5,381 bases of DNA, from contig CANQPR010000082.1 of assembly GCA_947625715.1 (NCBI GenBank), forward strand, positions 1 through 5,381, read 5' to 3'. Both the position numbers and the translations under genes were made by a program. The notes under the pieces are model-generated. The model was not told the DNA's origin and did no database searches. It was given only the letters and a program-made list of their open reading frames with translations. This DNA comes from an uncultured Bacilli bacterium. Its GTDB lineage: Bacteria; Bacillota_I; Bacilli_A; RF39; UBA660. Below are positions 5,303-5,381 of the stretch, in pieces (position 1 is the stretch's first letter; the number at the start of each line of letters is the position of its first letter).

Positions 5303-5381
5303 ACGATTGAATTAAATTTGAGATTCCCGGAAGTAATAAAAATTTAATTTGTAAGAGAAAAGTCCCAATAAAAAAGGAATT
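5303..5381. other. Non-coding 3' end of the window with an A/T-only inverted repeat
   Basis: AATTAAATTT at 5310-5319 is perfectly repeated in inverse at 5340-5349, with a 20-base interval. The stem has no G-C pair and no T-run follows, so it is a poor intrinsic terminator, though it may help end the upstream transcript. AAAGGA near the window end (about 5373-5378) could be the ribosome site of a gene starting beyond the window. No RNA gene is recognised. Confidence 0.35.

Noticed and set aside
5318..5348. TTGAGA ... TTTAAT as a promoter for a gene beyond the window
   Set aside because: The spacer is 19 bases and the -10 lacks an extended element; too weak to call in A/T-rich DNA.
5303..5381. 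A T-box or other riboswitch or small RNA at the 3' end
   Set aside because: A few short motifs such as AAGAGAA and GTCCC tempted a leader-RNA call, but no conserved core could be assembled in the 79 bases available.
1..5381. CRISPR arrays, tRNA or rRNA genes, insertion sequences or phage genes
   Set aside because: No regularly spaced repeats, cloverleaf-like segments, transposase motifs or terminal inverted repeats were seen; the window is explained by five protein genes and their control sites.

Overview
The window is AT-rich, densely packed DNA with all genes on the + strand. It most likely comes from a low-GC, endospore-forming Firmicute: an uncultured Bacilli/Erysipelotrichia-like or Clostridia-like lineage. 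The evidence is a complete spoVAC-spoVAD-spoVAE block, strong Shine-Dalgarno sequences, Trp encoded by TGG, and TGA used as a true stop at the end of spoVAD, which argues against the Mycoplasma code.

Layout: (1) 36-2234 encodes a full-length RecD2-type 5'-3' DNA helicase (OB/HhH N-terminus plus SF1B motor). (2) 2261-2434 is a short ORF encoding a 57-residue protein with one N-terminal membrane segment. It ends inside a perfect intrinsic terminator hairpin (2422-2451). (3) 2500-4251 is a three-cistron spoVA operon whose genes overlap by 8 and 4 bases. Its products form the core forespore-membrane machinery that loads dipicolinic acid (DPA) into the spore and releases it at germination. (4) 4278-4345 holds a probable terminator overlapped by a vegetative-type promoter. 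(5) 4346-5302 encodes an unrecognised 318-residue single-pass membrane protein with a large extracytoplasmic part. (6) 5303-5381 is non-coding with a weak A/T-only inverted repeat.

The most interesting signal is regulatory. The short ORF and spoVAC are each preceded by an exact match to the forespore sigma-G consensus (GHATR, 17-base spacer, CATWHTA), and in both cases exactly 16 bases separate the -10 element from the ATG. This identical geometry predicts that the 57-aa protein is made in the forespore alongside the SpoVA proteins. It is therefore a candidate undescribed small sporulation or spore-membrane protein. The flanking genes (recD2 and the 318-aa gene) instead carry extended -10 (TATG-N-TAnAAT) elements typical of the housekeeping sigma factor. 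The window thus looks like a forespore-specific island between two vegetative genes. All of this is read by eye; no database search was possible.
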